Source: Gymnorhina tibicen (lineage: Eukaryota; Chordata; Aves; Passeriformes; Artamidae). Taken from it: a stretch of 64,000 nucleotides of DNA. Made by a program: the position numbers and the translations under genes. Within the stretch, counting starts at the first letter, position 1; the number at the start of each line of letters is the position of its first letter. This document shows, piece after piece, positions 24,601-38,720 of this stretch. Below the pieces are notes generated by a model. The model was not told the origin of the DNA. It did no database searches and saw nothing but the letters and a program-made list of their open reading frames with translations. The stretch lies in assembly GCA_013399875.1 (NCBI GenBank), contig VXAZ01006878.1, forward strand, positions 310,001-374,000. The letters are read 5' to 3'.

Positions 24601-27600
24601 CCTGTCTGTGCCACACTCATCCTCAGGGAGCATCCACCTTGTCTTTCTCATGTTCCCATGGAACTGTCAAAACTGCTTTTTTCCCACCACCCTGGTAATC
24701 TTTCTGGTAAGACAAACAGTACCAGTTAGGAGATATTACTGGTGATATTGGTAGCACTTTTTTTTTGCTTGTGTCAGGGCAAGTCCTGCATTTGTTTTTG
24801 CTGCCTCTAGAAATGTTTGGTGTTTATTTTGGTGTGCCAGCCCCATGAATTTTCCAGTTACCCATTAACTTCAGTCCAGCTAAAAGAAGAGTAAAATAAA
24901 GTTTCTAGTGTTCTTTATTTTATTTGAAAAGGTTTGAATATATGACAGGTACAGAGAAACAAACCAAAAAGGAAAAAATCCCAAGCATGCTATTAAAATA
25001 GATTTTATTAATAATTTTAATAATGAAAAGTATTTAAATATTATCAAAATTAATTGCGTTTTTAAACTTCAGATATTTTTAAGAAGTCATGTCAGTCACG
25101 TGTGTTTTGGGGGTTTGCCTCTTTTTTGAGAAAGTTTATCCAATGCTTTTGGCTTGGGTAGACAAGGTAGGGGACAAGAGCTGGTGAGGACAGGTCAGTT
25201 GTTCTCATTATTTGAATGAAGCATGCAAGGAGGAACACGGAAGATGGTATTTTTCATTTCCGTTTTCCAGATACTGTTGGAGAGAAGCATCTTCTGATGC
25301 GGATATTCTGAAACTCAGTGGTGGTTTCAGAAATGAGAGGTGCAGTAGAGAAGCATGAAAGGACACAGTCATCCTCTGGTTCCTTTTTGTCTTTAATGGC
25401 CCTGGAAGATCTCATCTTCCCTCTGTATTCCAGGCCTATTACCTGGGTGCAGTCCAAGTTGTTTGGTCCTTCCAGCCTCCCCATGCTGTCAGCTTTCCTT
25501 CTGTCTCCCGGAGAGATTTTGGGCTTACTCCCACCATGTGTGACACTCCCAAGGTTAAATTCAAGTCACAGGTTGCCTGTTGGGAGGTGCTGTGGTTTAT
25601 CACTCTTCCTCCCTGGCAAGCATGAACAGGCTCCTGCAATGCCATGAGCACCACTTCACGCTCCACTAAGGGTTAAATCGCATTTCTGTGCAGCGATGAA
25701 CGCCAGCACAGTTCAGCTTGACTCCAGGTGAGTGGAAGGACAAAGATTTGGCCCATTGAATTTATACTGCTCCTTTTCAGCAATGTGCCAGGAGAGATTC
25801 CTCCTTGCACCAGATGTGCTCTGCTTTGGAATTGCCATTCTGGGTATTTAGCGGGGAGGCAGAATGACAGGCTAAGCACCAGCGTTGCTAATAACTCAAA
25901 TAAATGTTTTTCTGATTAATTAAAATAAATTGGCATAACAAGAAACACAGTGTGCGTCCTCAAAAGTGCAAAGTTGTTTTCTAATGCAGCTTCCTGTTAG
26001 AGCAAGTACTTTAATTATCTCTGTTTGCGCTCGAACCTAAATTTGGATTTTGTTTTTTCTTAGAAATCAGCATTGCTTGATTCCCATTGCTGCTTAAAAG
26101 GCAGCAGTGTGAAAGGCACTTGTCTTAAGCTATGAAATGTGTTTTCCCTTATGCACACAGACTGTTCCCTTCAGCCTCCCTTGGGAGTGACCTAAGCGCA
26201 GCTCTAGGTAAAGGACTTTAATCTGTGTTTGTACAGAATCACTCTCTTGGTTTGCATTATTTTATTATTTAAACATAATAAGCTTCAGTAGTTCATGAAC
26301 AGCACATTGAAAGACAAAGAGTTGTGATAGCAGAAAAAGCAGCAGATTCTCCTCATTCAATATAGAGCCTAAAAAAAGAATGAAACGGCTCACTGGACAT
26401 GTCAGTCATAAAATAATCCCATCACTCTCAGTAGGAATGGGAACAGTTGTGTTCTTATAGTAGTTACTATAGGTATTGGCCAACTCCTTACACAAAAGAA
26501 GACATTAATACACAAATATATTTCATAATATTTCTAGATTTCAGATCAGGATGAAAATTAATTTGCTAATTGTTTTTTTGTGTGCAGAGTGTTAAGCAAA
26601 TTGCTAAATGCTGCTCCTTCACCATAAGCAACAGTGTTTATGTATTTGAGTTACACCAGCCTGGCCTAATAAACTAGTCATGTATTATCTTATTTGATGC
26701 TATCAGGTTTTGGACTGGATCCATCCTTGAATTGGAAACCTCCCAGGAACTCCTGCGGATCTTGCTTGAATTGTTGCTAGTACTTCCTGAATGATCAGTT
26801 TTCGTTAGCAGTCAGTGCTGGGCAAGTAGTGTGGCACCGTATTGAGTGTTCTCTTAAACTGAGACACAAACCAAAACTTTGACCACTTCTTTGTGGTCCC
26901 CTAAAGGTCTCTTGTCATCTTTGTAGTACATGGATATTGACTTCTCTGTTCTAATTACATTTCAGTTTCAGTTATTCTACTCCACCCCTCCAGATTTTCC
27001 CTGTCTTTGCAATTGGTTCAAGTAGGTTTGGGGTTTTCTTTGGTTTACTGTTCAGTGGAGTGAAACGTAGTGGACTGGGTTACCCAGGAGATGAGACTAG
27101 GAAGCCAGGTGGTCCTTTCTATCTTGGGCATCTGCAATGGATTTCACTGCAGAGGCATTTGAATGCTGGTGATGTGTCTCCAGTGTCTCTTTACCTACTG
27201 CATAACAGGGTGGGGAGGAGCAATTAATTCCATTGTCACGAAACACTCTATTATCATCATCTCTGACCAAACGCAAAGCAGTGTTATCTTTAATGGTTGA
27301 AAAGCACCTGGCCACTATGTGACAGTCACTGCCTTTCAGACAGCCTCAAAAATCAGTCCCACTGCAGCTAAGCTGCCTTTAAAATCTTTGCAGATTTGCA
27401 GTAGATGTTAGTGGTTATACTGTATATTGAAAGAACAAATGCCAGAATAGGAAAGTTTAGTATAAAATAAAATTTTTCTAATGCTCTTGATTATGCATCC
27501 CAGCTGTCCTTATTTTGCAAGTCCAATGATTTGAGTTTTTGTAAAAATGTTTGTTTATTGCTTTTTTTCCTTCTCCCTGCCTCGTACACACACCAGGAAT

Positions 27601-28823
27601 TCTTTTTGTATGATAGCTCAGCTTTTATTTCCAGCAAAATAAAAGAAAACAAACCACAGCTAATTGGCTCTTTGTTCTCAATTTTTTGACAAGTGACAAA
27701 CACTGAGATCAGATTGTAGTGCATATCCTGCAGCGGTCATATGGAGCCTGAGTTAAGGAATCACGAATTCTCCATAATATACTCCCACTTGCCATCACAC
27801 GGCCTGTGTTTGGGGTATTTGTGTGTATACGTGCTGTGCCCCAAATGCTTCCTCTCGCAGTTAAAGGGATAACCTATGGCCTCCCAACATGAGGTGTAAA
27901 ATAGCATTCAGCATTTAGACTTAGTTCCTATTTTACGACTTTTTTCTTTGCTTTATTTTGCAGCTTTTGAGACATGAAGCGTTTGAACCTTGTTGCTAGG
28001 AAATGGTGAGGGTTTGGGTAGTACTTCTAAGGCTGAACTCAGCTGAGAACACCCACCAATATATGACCTGCTGTTGTCTGAAACCAGCATAGGACTACAT
28101 CAGCATTGTTCCAGTGCTTGTTGTTCTGGAAGGTTTGTTCTACTCAAGTTTATGTCAAAAGTAGAATTCCTATTGTCTTCATTAAGAATGGACAAGGCCC
28201 AAACTTTGGGTAATCAGAGAAGGAAGACATTTCCCTCCATGAATTTGGGCAGTTATTGCTATAAATTGCCTCTGCCCAGCCATACCTTGTAAAAGTCAGT
28301 GGACATTTTGCTGCTGGGGAGAACATTGCATCTGATAGACCATGTAATTAAGAAGTTACACATTACATTCTGTTTTCCTTCTCCTTTGTGCAGGACAATA
28401 TGCCCCAGCTATGTTGTTAGAGCGGTGGAAGCAGAGGTGAAATTCCACAAGGGTTTAGTTGAAGTCGTGCCCCACCATGTTATCTACTCGGTTATTTATT
28501 TATCTTTACCATAAATAGTCTTCATCAGCAAAACCTATTTGTACTAAGATGACATAACTTTCTTCTTTCAATTTACAAATGACCAGCTTTCTGCCAGTGG
28601 GCAGTTTGTATAACCATGCGAATGAACAAGAGTGGATCATGTGAGTGTAATTTAGAGATCTTTCCCCCTCCGCCCCAGAATTGGAGCCAGCACTGGCTAT
28701 TCCATAAAAAACCATGATGATTATTTTAAATAACCATTTGTCTGCCTCCATAGTTCTTTCTTTCTTGCTTCCTACTGTGTGTCAATAAGCAGAGGGGAAC
28801 CTCTGAGGGCTGAATGGCACTTC

Positions 28824-29068
28824 CTGGGCATAGCCAACACTGGCTTTGCCAGCACATTCACTTGCATATCTGTTTGTTTAGGTGAGTACCAGGGAAAGGA
28901 GGAGGAGGCTGGCATTTCTTTTGTCAGTTCTGAGCAAACATCTTGCTGCAATTTTAGACTGCAGCACCTCTTGGGAGTTTTCTCGACCTCCACGTTTGCT
29001 GCTTGAAGCCACATACTTGAGCATCAGAAACCCCACAAAAAGACCCAGGGACCAAGGAGGCTTTAACT
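28824..29068. repeat. 245-nt direct repeat, copy 1 (probable assembly artefact)
   Basis: This block is base-for-base identical to 29071-29315, and the two copies are separated only by g29069 and the ambiguous base N at 29070. Perfect identity on either side of an N is the mark of a contig join whose overlapping ends were not merged. The true locus most likely has one copy. Frames crossing the join contain the unknown residue and should be ignored. Confidence 0.95.
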
Positions 29069-29069
29069 G

Positions 29070-29070
29070 N
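29070..29070. other. Assembly gap base (single N)
   Basis: The only ambiguous base I noticed in the window. It sits exactly at the junction of the two identical 245-nt blocks and is best read as a contig join. Confidence 0.97.
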
Positions 29071-29315
29071 CTGGGCATAGCCAACACTGGCTTTGCCAGC
29101 ACATTCACTTGCATATCTGTTTGTTTAGGTGAGTACCAGGGAAAGGAGGAGGAGGCTGGCATTTCTTTTGTCAGTTCTGAGCAAACATCTTGCTGCAATT
29201 TTAGACTGCAGCACCTCTTGGGAGTTTTCTCGACCTCCACGTTTGCTGCTTGAAGCCACATACTTGAGCATCAGAAACCCCACAAAAAGACCCAGGGACC
29301 AAGGAGGCTTTAACT
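29071..29315. repeat. 245-nt direct repeat, copy 2 (probable assembly artefact)
   Basis: Exact copy of 28824-29068 at an offset of 247. After 29315 the two sequences diverge at once: copy 1 runs into g and N, while copy 2 continues into unique intron sequence (tttttcttttaaggg). This fits the second contig simply continuing past the overlap. Confidence 0.95.
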
Positions 29316-32300
29316 TTTTCTTTTAAGGGAGAGCTGATGGGGCACTCCTGAGCGTGAGAAGTTCTCCTCCCCACTGCTACCTACTCTGTTCTCTCTAAAC
29401 TATGCAGAGACTGTAAATCTTCATTTGCTAAGAAATAGCAGGCATGGCCTGCTGGTATGTAGTTGGCAAGTGGGAAGCAAAAAATTTTCCTGGGTTGTTG
29501 AATATTAACATTTAATTTTCAGTGTTCAGAACTTTATTCCTTTATTTCTAGTAGGATTTAGTGTAGAGACAACAGTCCTGTGTTCAAAAAATTATAGTTT
29601 GAGATAAGGAGGGACAAGGTTTCTGGTCAGTTTATTGTGGCTGTAGAGGAATGGAAATCCCAGGAAGATTGAGTAGCATGGTGAATTTCTGTGGTGGGAA
29701 TGCCTGTACTAGAGAAATGCTGTCCTCATAGTGCCTTTACTTCTCCAGTTTAGCACCCAGAAAAGAAAATCTGAAGACCTCCTTGGACTCCATGAGTGAT
29801 AGTTGGTGCTTATGTCCTTATTTTCTGTCGTCTGCTGAACACGAAGAGGAATATAGTCACTGAAATTGGGAGAGCTATCAGCCGGCCAGGGTGTCTCCAT
29901 TAGCAGAGCTGTTTTCATCTTTGCAGGTCATCACCCAGATGAGTCTGTGTCCTTTGCTTTAACACTTGTAGGTCAGATTGGGCTGTTGAGGCTGGCAGGC
30001 TGCGTTTGAGCTGGCATTGCTCCAGCCTGAGCAGTAATTCCATATCAGTAATCACTGGGAGATTTGATTATCAGGGATTTATTGATACGCACACAGTGGC
30101 CTTGTCTGTGAGTGGTCCTGTTGCTTTTAAAGGACACTGGAGGACAGGGTGAGATTTATTTACACATAAAAATGCGGGAAGATTCCCAGGGGGTTTATAA
30201 AGAGTGCCTAGCAGGCAAGCAGCCTCACTCTCCTGACACTTTAAGAGAGGTACCTCGCTGCTACAGGCACTTTTGTACATTTACTGAAGGTGAGCTCTTC
30301 AGAAGTGCCCAAGTGATGTATGAGCCTAAGTCACAGTAACTTTTGGGAACACTTAGACTCTAAAATGCAAGGAGTACTTTTGAAAATGAAGCCTCACTTG
30401 GGCCTAAGGCTTTCTAGAAAATACACAACTGATGCTTTCAAAGATATTGACCTCATCATTTCTCTCTTGCGCTTTCACACACCTAAATATCCTTACAGAC
30501 TCAGCCCCATGCCCCATCAAACCTTATATTTTACCACTGTGACAATAAGTAGCTTCAACACTTTGTACTCACAAACTACAAGGCACTGCTTTAAAGCAAA
30601 TGAAGAAGAATGAGGAGCTGCATCCCTACAAGTGTAGCTTATGTCACAAATCACAGTCCTAGGGGAGCTGATCATTTTGGACTATTTTTGGCCATTTTGT
30701 AACACTGACTGTGTGCCTTTGAGAGGGAGGATTGGCACACAGGAGAGGTTTGCTTGAAGCTATCACAATGATGAAGTGAAATTTAAAATTACATTAGATG
30801 TTTGCTTAAGAAGCAGTAGACGAGGCCCTGCAGATTCTCAATTCCTCCTTGCTACACTGTAAAATGAAACCATAACCATTTGTTATTCTTCTGCTGGTGA
30901 CAAGGAAGTCAAAGCAGGAAGGAATGACCCTTTAATGATGCTTTCTGACTTTTTAAGGGTTTGAATGTGTTGCTTTCTTTGGTTCTATCCAAGGTTCTGG
31001 TCGTAATATGAAACTGCCTTTTCTTCTCTTGAAAGTTTGAAATATTTTTGGTACTGCACCAATGAGATTTTTAAAGTCATTTTAGTCCTCCACAGATTTT
31101 GCATGAATTTATCAGGCCATTTGAGGTAATATGGTGAGAGCTTAATTTAAAGTCACTCAGCGTGGCAAGGGAATTAGCAAATGAATTTGGAAACAAGACC
31201 TCTGGTCTCTGAAACTCTTAACTGATGTGCTGAGCTAGTGGACCTTCCCTCTTTGAAGGAATATCCCTGTTTACATAGCTTACACTGCAAAATATAAATT
31301 AGGGCTCTAAAGAATTTGAATAGTTTAAATACAGGTTTGCATTTACCCCAATGATTGCAGTATAGTTTTTCCCATCACCAGGCTAATTTTAATTAGACTT
31401 GGAAATGGAGACTTCTGAGTAAAATAGGAGGGCCTTTGTTTTCTCAGTGTTGTGACTAAAAATGGCACATTTTGCTTTAAGTTAATGTATAAAAAAGCTA
31501 GCATTTTCTTGGTTGTGAACTTTGGACACCAATGAGAATAATTCTGCCAAACAAAAATCTATTGCTGTTCAGATTCCTTGCGTGGCTGTATTCATGCAAA
31601 TGTTCCTCATAGTCCAACATGAAGTGGTGTATTATAAACCATTATAACACAGTCATCCTTTTTTCTCAGTTTCAAATCATTAGCATAGGTCCAACAGTAT
31701 AGAGGACCAATTTCCATGATAAAGAAAGTCGTCTCCCATTTAATCACTTACCACCAAATGAACCATTTAATGCCACATTCAGACATACTGTTTGAGGATT
31801 TCCCAAGGCTCCCCTTGATCCACTTACAGTCCCTTATCTGCCTTTTGTTTCTTGTTAACCTGCTTGCTTTTTATAAGGCGGGGGGGAAGGAAAAATCAAA
31901 TCCATTGCAAGAGGTCTGCAGCTGTTAACTTATTTTTTCCCCCTTCAAAAGTTGCTTGAGATTTCTTGGAGCTTCTTCTTAGCAGTGCCTAATCATTGTA
32001 GTTTAACAGATTCTGTAATTACCTGCCTCATGAAAACTGCTTGATTGCTGCCTCTTTGTCCAATGTAGTTCAACTTTAAATGACAGCCGAATTTATTCTA
32101 GATGAATAGCTTGTGCTGTGGGGGCCCGGCGGGGTGGTCTTGATTTATTTGCAGCCTTAAAAGCCTTTAAAACAAGAGCAAAACATAGTTCTAAATTCAC
32201 AGAAGAGTGGAGGTGCAAGCCTTCTGTGTTTATATACTGAGGACCAGCCCCTCTAACCTTTGCTTTGAGCAGAGCATGTATGGCACTCATTTGGGAGTAC

Positions 32301-33479
32301 ATGGGTAGGTAAATTCTATTCCACAAGAATAAAAAGCTGTGGAATATGCTTCAGAAGGTGTACAAAAACTACCGACACTTTGAGTAATGATTCCACGCTC
32401 TGACAAATTCAGACTGCGGTAACAGTGCTGTATGAGCCAGGAAATCATGCATTTGACTCCAACTGTATTTAACTTTGCACACAGACAACACTATTTAGGC
32501 ACAGCCAGAGCTAAGAGCCACAGTTGCCACGAGGATATTCATGCAGCACTCCGCAGTGGTTCCAGTCTGGCTGTGTCTGTATTTGGAACTGAAGCCTTGG
32601 AGTCTTGGAACTTGGGAGTCTGGGTGTCAAGGAACAACCCGCACCCATGCAAGTAAATCTGCTAGCCTGGAAAACAGCGTGGCTGTGTGTGCACAGGCCA
32701 TTGGGCCTGGCTCCTGGGGTCTGGTCTCTTGAATCATGTGTGGCCAAAGCTGTGGCAGAAAATGCTGGTGGTGTTGTCCAGCCCATTCACGGGAGCGCTG
32801 GGCCAGTGGGTGTGCAGAGCCAGATACCAGATTGGTTAACGCTGGAACTGGGTGAGGGGTTTGTAATGTGTGCTCCTTTCAGTGATGCTGAAAGAATAGG
32901 AAACGCTTTTGTGAATGCACACGTGAGTGGAACATTGTTTTCTCCACTGCATCTTAGGTGCATGTAAGGTAGGAATGGTACAGCAGAGAATAAACGTTCA
33001 GGAAAGAAAGATGAACTAGAACAATTAGTCCCTTCAGCTTCCATTGCAGGATTGCTTCCTGCAGTCCAGTTTTATATACTTTATACTCTTCTGTTTTTAA
33101 TGTTCAGAGCAATGAAGTTTCCTTTAAACATAATGTGGAATTAGGTAACATTAAAAACACATCCAAAGATGCGGAAAAACGACAGTCTGTGCTTATAAAC
33201 GAATGCATAAAATAATATTTATTTAAACACTGTTCTCCCTAGGACAGCCTCATTTCCTAAGGGTCTCAAGAGGAGAGCAATCATACAGTATAATCTGGTT
33301 AATTTAATATACGTCAGTGCAATGCAAACAATAAATACAGAACATTCAGACTAGAAATTGCAGTAACTATATTAAGCAACCACAATTTCAGTTCATTATG
33401 CACTGACAAGCTTCTTAAGATAAAGATATATTATTTTCTTTAATTCAAACAATATGTCACACTTTCAGTAATAATAATA

Positions 33480-33665
33480 TTTAGCAATCACATAGCATGA
33501 TTCATCTTCAAAGTACTTCAAAAATAATAATAATGTTTTAATCCCAAAGACGTGAGTAGGTAAATATTATTAACCTATTGCACAGATGGAAAGATTTATA
33601 TGGGTTAAATAGTTTGTCTTGGACTACAAGGATAGTCACAGTCAGTGGTGGGATGAGGACTCACG
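33480..33665 (+). repeat. MIR-like SINE remnant
   Basis: Blocks appear in consensus order for a sense-strand MIR-type SINE: caaagtacttcaaaaataat, gtaggtaaatattattaacc, cagatggaaag, gggttaaatagtttgtcttg, and a final agtcagtggtgggatgagga. It is diverged but the whole core is traceable. Confidence 0.55.
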
Positions 33666-34623
33666 TTGCTGTGTTTGATGTTTAGAACTTTTTTGTTTGG
33701 TAAATTGCTTGAGGGATCTCTGGAGACATTCAGCCCCTTCCAGGATGTGTCCCCAAACTCTGTACATTTCTGAAGCTGTTCCCATTCTTCACTATTGTTT
33801 TTTGTTCGGTTTTTTTTCAGCTGAGTAGGCCTGTATATCTTCCTTTTTATGCAAACATAAGTCTTCCCGGAAGGCCAATTATTTCTTGACTTTACATTAA
33901 AGTAGCTGTTTAGATAAGAGGAGAGATAATTCCCCTGATTAGTATCTTTGGATTTATTTTTCTTATAACCTTGTAAGAAAATCTAGCCAGATCCCTGTCT
34001 CTGTCTTTTCTCTCTCTCTCCCCACTGCATGTCTTGAGATACAAATTCAGGATTAACATTTCTCTTCATCTTTCCTTTATCAAATGTTTATTCAAGCAAG
34101 GGAAACAAAGAGGCATGGTTGTAAGCTCCAGGACACCTACTGAACCTTAGACCTACTCCTGCAGGCTTTCAGAAATGATTATGTGGGAGATTATTCTTTA
34201 TTTGGAGCTCTCACTGAGTGAATTTTACTTTCTTAATAGCCACACATCCAGTTTTCAGACACTGCCGAGAATAAAAACGTAGTAAAATTAGCTGCCTCCT
34301 GGTATTCCCAGGAATCCTTTTGACAAAAGGATTAGTCCAAATGCTATAATGGATTTACATGGTAAGAAGATGGATTGCTCAAGGACCAAAGTTTTCTAAA
34401 ATTCAAGCAGAGCTGATGCTGGTATTGCAGTTTTGAAATCAGTATGAAAAAGGAAGATTGCATTTAATACATTTACAGGATTGTTGATCTGTATTTACTG
34501 TGTAGGCATTGAGTAAGCACTGAATGAGGAGTATGATAATGACATTTCAGATCAAGAAGTGCTATTAAAAACATCTCATGAGCATGCTTTATATATTTTT
34601 TCTGTTTTTACAATCCCATTCCA

Positions 34624-34639
34624 TTTTTTTTTTTTTTTT
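34624..34639. repeat. T homopolymer
   Basis: Sixteen T in a row inside intron sequence, with no adjoining recognisable element. Confidence 0.9.
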
Positions 34640-37600
34640 GACACAGGAGTGCCTGATTTTTGGAGCTGATCAGCACCCCTGTTTGTCAAAAATTTTAACA
34701 TGAGCTGACTTGTCCTGTACTTCAGAATGGGAGACCCAGCCTCTGCGAGGCTCAGTCATGTAATTAAACTGGGGTTGTATGTGTGTTTGTGGTTTGGTGC
34801 CACTGAAATTTATTGAAGATAAAAATTGAAGATTTGAAAGCAAACTGGATAGGTGGCAGTAATGAAAAAACGTTCAGATGGCACTCCTCTTGTTCTAGTT
34901 AGTTGTGAAGCATTAGGAGAGTTACCTACATCAAAAACATTAAATAAGAATGGTGATTTAGTTTGATGGCTGTAGAACTGTGAAAGCCTGCTTCAGATGC
35001 CCTGTGCAGCAAGGCTTTTTCTCTCTATTCATCCTTGTGTTGGCATTGAGAGCTGCTGGGGACAATTACAGAAATATTACCTCTAGCCTGTGGAACTGGA
35101 CATTTATATATGGGTTGAAAGACAGCAGAATTAGGGGACTGTGAAGTACTGAATTTAGGAGTGGTTGTTAGCAGGTAATAGGATAGAGGAACATTGTTGT
35201 CTGGCATACGATAGAAAGATGGTACATAAGGTAAAGCTGATGAAATACAGCTGAGGAATAAGACTGTGATTTACAGCAATATCTATACTATTATTTGAAG
35301 TGCTCCCTTCAAAACAAGTTATTTATCTTCCAAAAGTGTGGGAATCTGGCAATGCAGATGTCAGAGCTGATGGTTGCCTGCAGTTACATGTGCACAGCTT
35401 TCATGAACTCTTCGGTGCCTGTGACCAAATGCACCATCTGGGATTCCAGTGTATGCTTCTTTGCTTTACTCATGTTCCTCTTCTGTTTTCTTGTAGCCTT
35501 CTTTTGTTTGGACTCCTCACCCTACAGGAATTGCCTGCTCAGAGCTCTGTGGCTGATACTGTTTAACACCAGCTCTTCATTAACTGCTTCCATTGTATTT
35601 TCTTGGCTTACTTTTCAAGCCTCAAAGTATTGCTCAGACCCTTGTCCTTTGCCTTGTTCCCTGTAAGCCTTCAGTCTTCCAGTAATGCCACCTGCAATGC
35701 CACCTCCCCCTGCAGGCACTCCCATCTGTGATGGCTGCAGGGTACCCCCCAGGTTTTCCTTGTTTACTAACCCACCTCCTTCGCATCCTTGCTAGGAAAA
35801 CATTTCATCCATCTGTCCCCAATAAGCTAATTAATGTCACCGTGGCTCTTCCCTGGTTTGTCAGTTGGTGATTATAACTTTTACTTCAAATTATCTAGAA
35901 GTCCCATGGGATCTCAGCAGTGATTTTTTTGTGACTTGCAGCAGCTTCAGAGGAGGTGCAGCCTGAGTATCTTCACAGTGCTTTGCAAGCCAGGGGAAGC
36001 AGGAGCTCACCCAGGAGCATCCCGCTGCCATGGTCTTTGTACCTGAGCAGCTGCTGTAAGCACAGTATGCCCGAGGTACCAAGCAAGCATAGCCCTGTGT
36101 CACCAGTATGGCTGAGCCTTCTACACGGGTGCTTCTGTGGCCCCTGTGAACAAAGTGGTGTCTGAGCACCTCACATGAGTAAGTTGATCTTCCCATTAGC
36201 TGGCTGAGACAGGATAGTGCTGGCAGTAGGACTGCTGCTGGTGTAGGCTCTGCAACGTGTAATGAATGAGCAGGTGTCATCCCCTCCAGGAGGGAGTGGT
36301 TTTATGGATACACAGCATGGATCTAACTCACATCTGAATTACACCAGCACGAGTCTGCTGAAGTTAACAGATTTATTCTACACTAACATTAAATGAACCA
36401 CAGATCAGATTCTCTCTCATACAGAATTCATTATGCCATCAAGTTCTCCTCTGGTCAGACCCAGTAATAACTATGCAAGTTGCTATACAGTATGGGGCAG
36501 TATGTGAAATAGCTTCACAGTGGAAATTGCTGCGGTAACATACAATTAGTCTGTGCATTGACACTGAATAGCAAAAGGATGCTGAAACAAAATCCAAACT
36601 CTGCAGGGAGGGAGACTTTTAAGATCTCCAAGCAGTACCTTGCAGCAGCACTTGTCAGATTCCTTTTCAGTTGTAGTTTCGCCTGTGCATGCATGCTGTA
36701 CTAGTTTTTTAAAGAAAAACTGTTGCACAAAAGCCTACCTTTTAAAGTGTCTTTTCAGTGGATGCTAAAAATAATTCTGTCATTGTCATCGGAGACTTGG
36801 AGTGCTGAATCAAAAATATATTAAAAGTATTTAGTGCCATAGAGATAATTTTCTACAATCTAAAATTGCTGATCTAAGTAGTAGTCTTCATCATTGAAAC
36901 TTTTTGAACCTTGATACATTCTCAAACACTTTGTCATAGTTTAAATGGAAATCAGCATTTTCTTCTCAGTTATTCGTGTGCAAACAGGTACCTCCCACAG
37001 AGAAATGAGTAGGATTTCAAGGTTCTGAGAGCAGCTTCAGCTGCTATCACCAGCTAGTGAAAGAAAAAGTGAAGAAGAGGGAAGGGATGGCATCTCAAGG
37101 CTTCTGCATACTCTGTTCTGTCTGGGGATGCCTCAATAGAATAATTAACCAAATTGCTTTCACATACATTTCTGTAGACCCAGTAAAATCGATAAATTGT
37201 CTCTACAGAAATTTAGCTTCAGATGTTTTATTAGTGGTAATACCTGAGGTTCAAACAAGTCAGATTACCTGTCATTGTCTGGGTTATGTCAGCTGGTTTG
37301 TAAAGTTAAACTTGCAAACTGGGCATTCTTGATGTGAAACTATAAAACACAGTGTTGCTTTCTACCTGAACACTGTAGCAAATATTCCAAAATAGCAGTT
37401 TAAAGCACTTCTATGAAAGCATTTCCAATTCCAAGAGAACAGAAACACGTGGAGTAGTGTACAGGGCAATACATTTTCATTTTCTTAACTATGTATATGC
37501 ACATATGCACTTCTGTTTTCTACACCAAATGCATCCGACCGGTGAAAAATAAATACTTGCGCTTGTGCGAGTGATACAAAGTCATGGCATATCCAGGCTC

Positions 37601-38090
37601 TCATTTTGTAAAGGTTCTTGCATTTTCTCAGATAGGAATCTTCACAGAAAGAGCTGGTAATTACACTTGTCATCCTCTCACTTGGCTACAGCTGCAAAGA
37701 TATAATACAGTAGCAGGCTCAAGTTTAAAATGGCATTGACTCAACTGTAAGTCCCAAAGGTCACCATCATTAAAATCTAGGGCATGAGTTTTACACATGT
37801 CACTAAGATCATGCAGATGAAGAAAACAGTCTACAGGGAAAGAGATTTCAGGAGCCTGTAATTCTCCTAGCTTTTAAAGCACTGGTTATATAATGCCTAA
37901 GCTTGTGGGACTGCAGAAAATAAAAGTATATGGGAAAAAAGCAAAAAATTATGTATGAGGTCAGTCAAGGCAAATAACACTTGTGTTGTAAGGTCAAGAC
38001 TGCCCCCAGTCTTCAGTGCCTGGACTTTCCCATGTTTTCCTTCATCCAGCAGGACAATATTGAGCATTACTGTTTACATGATAATGAATT

Positions 38091-38525
38091 ATGCATAAGA
38101 GAGAACTGGCAGATGTAGTTGCTCAGCTTCTCTCCGTCATATTTGTAAAGTCATGGCAGTCAAGCAAAGTCCCCAGTGACTGGAAAAAGGGAAATACCAC
38201 ACCTGATTTTAAAAAGGGTAAAAATAGGACCCTGGGAACCATCAGCCAGTCAGATATTTCTGTGTCTGATAAGATCATAGATCATATCCTCCTGGAAGTT
38301 GTGTCAAGGCATATGTATGACAGGGAGGTGATTAGAGGCAGGCACATGGCTTTGCAAAGGGCAAACTGCACCTGACTGATCTGGTGTCCTTCTGTGACGC
38401 AGTGACTGCATTGGTGGAGAAGGGAGGAGAACTGATGTAATGTATCTTGGCTTCTCTTGAGTTCTTTAACGTGGTCCCACACAGCATCTCTGTTGCTCAG
38501 TTGGAGAACTGTGGATTTGATGGTG
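38091..38525 (+). mobile_element. CR1 LINE ORF2 (reverse transcriptase) fragment, degraded
   Basis: The + strand encodes a decayed piece of CR1 ORF2. The frame from 38091 to 38375 shows motifs of the reverse-transcriptase amino-terminal part, such as KSWQSSKVPSDWKKGN and a following FKKGK. It runs through DHILLEVVSRHM and DREVIRG before hitting a stop. The match continues at DNA level (gtgactgcattggtggagaa, then a region matching the VPHSI segment) with frame breaks. No catalytic YADD region, 3' UTR or ATTCTATG tail follows, so this is an internal fragment. It is the only CR1 piece here in the same orientation as TENM4. Confidence 0.85.
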
Positions 38526-38720
38526 TGGTGGGCTGACCTTGGCTGGCTGTCAGGTGCCCACCAAGCCACTCTGTCACTCGCCTCCTTGAGAAAATACAAT
38601 GAAAAGTTCATGGGTCGAGATGAGGACAAGGAGATCACTCAGCATTTACAGTCTCAGGCAACACAGACTCAGCTTGGGTAAATTAATTTATTTTATTGCC
38701 AATTTAGCAGAGTAGGAAAA
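38526..38720. repeat. Second interspersed repeat abutting the CR1 fragment (family uncertain)
   Basis: Directly after the CR1 ORF2 match breaks off, a different repetitive-looking block begins (ggctgaccttggctggctgt, caggtgcccaccaagccact, then gggtcgagatgaggacaagg, then cagactcagcttgggtaaat). I recognise this as a sequence seen repeatedly in bird genomes, possibly a CR1 5' or ERV-related segment, but cannot name the family or orientation securely. The junction near 38525 is either a nested insertion or a rearranged element. Confidence 0.5.

Noticed and set aside
28779..29326. Overlapping ORFs of 123-127 codons on both strands containing an unknown residue
   Set aside because: They exist only because of the 245-nt assembly duplication across the N.
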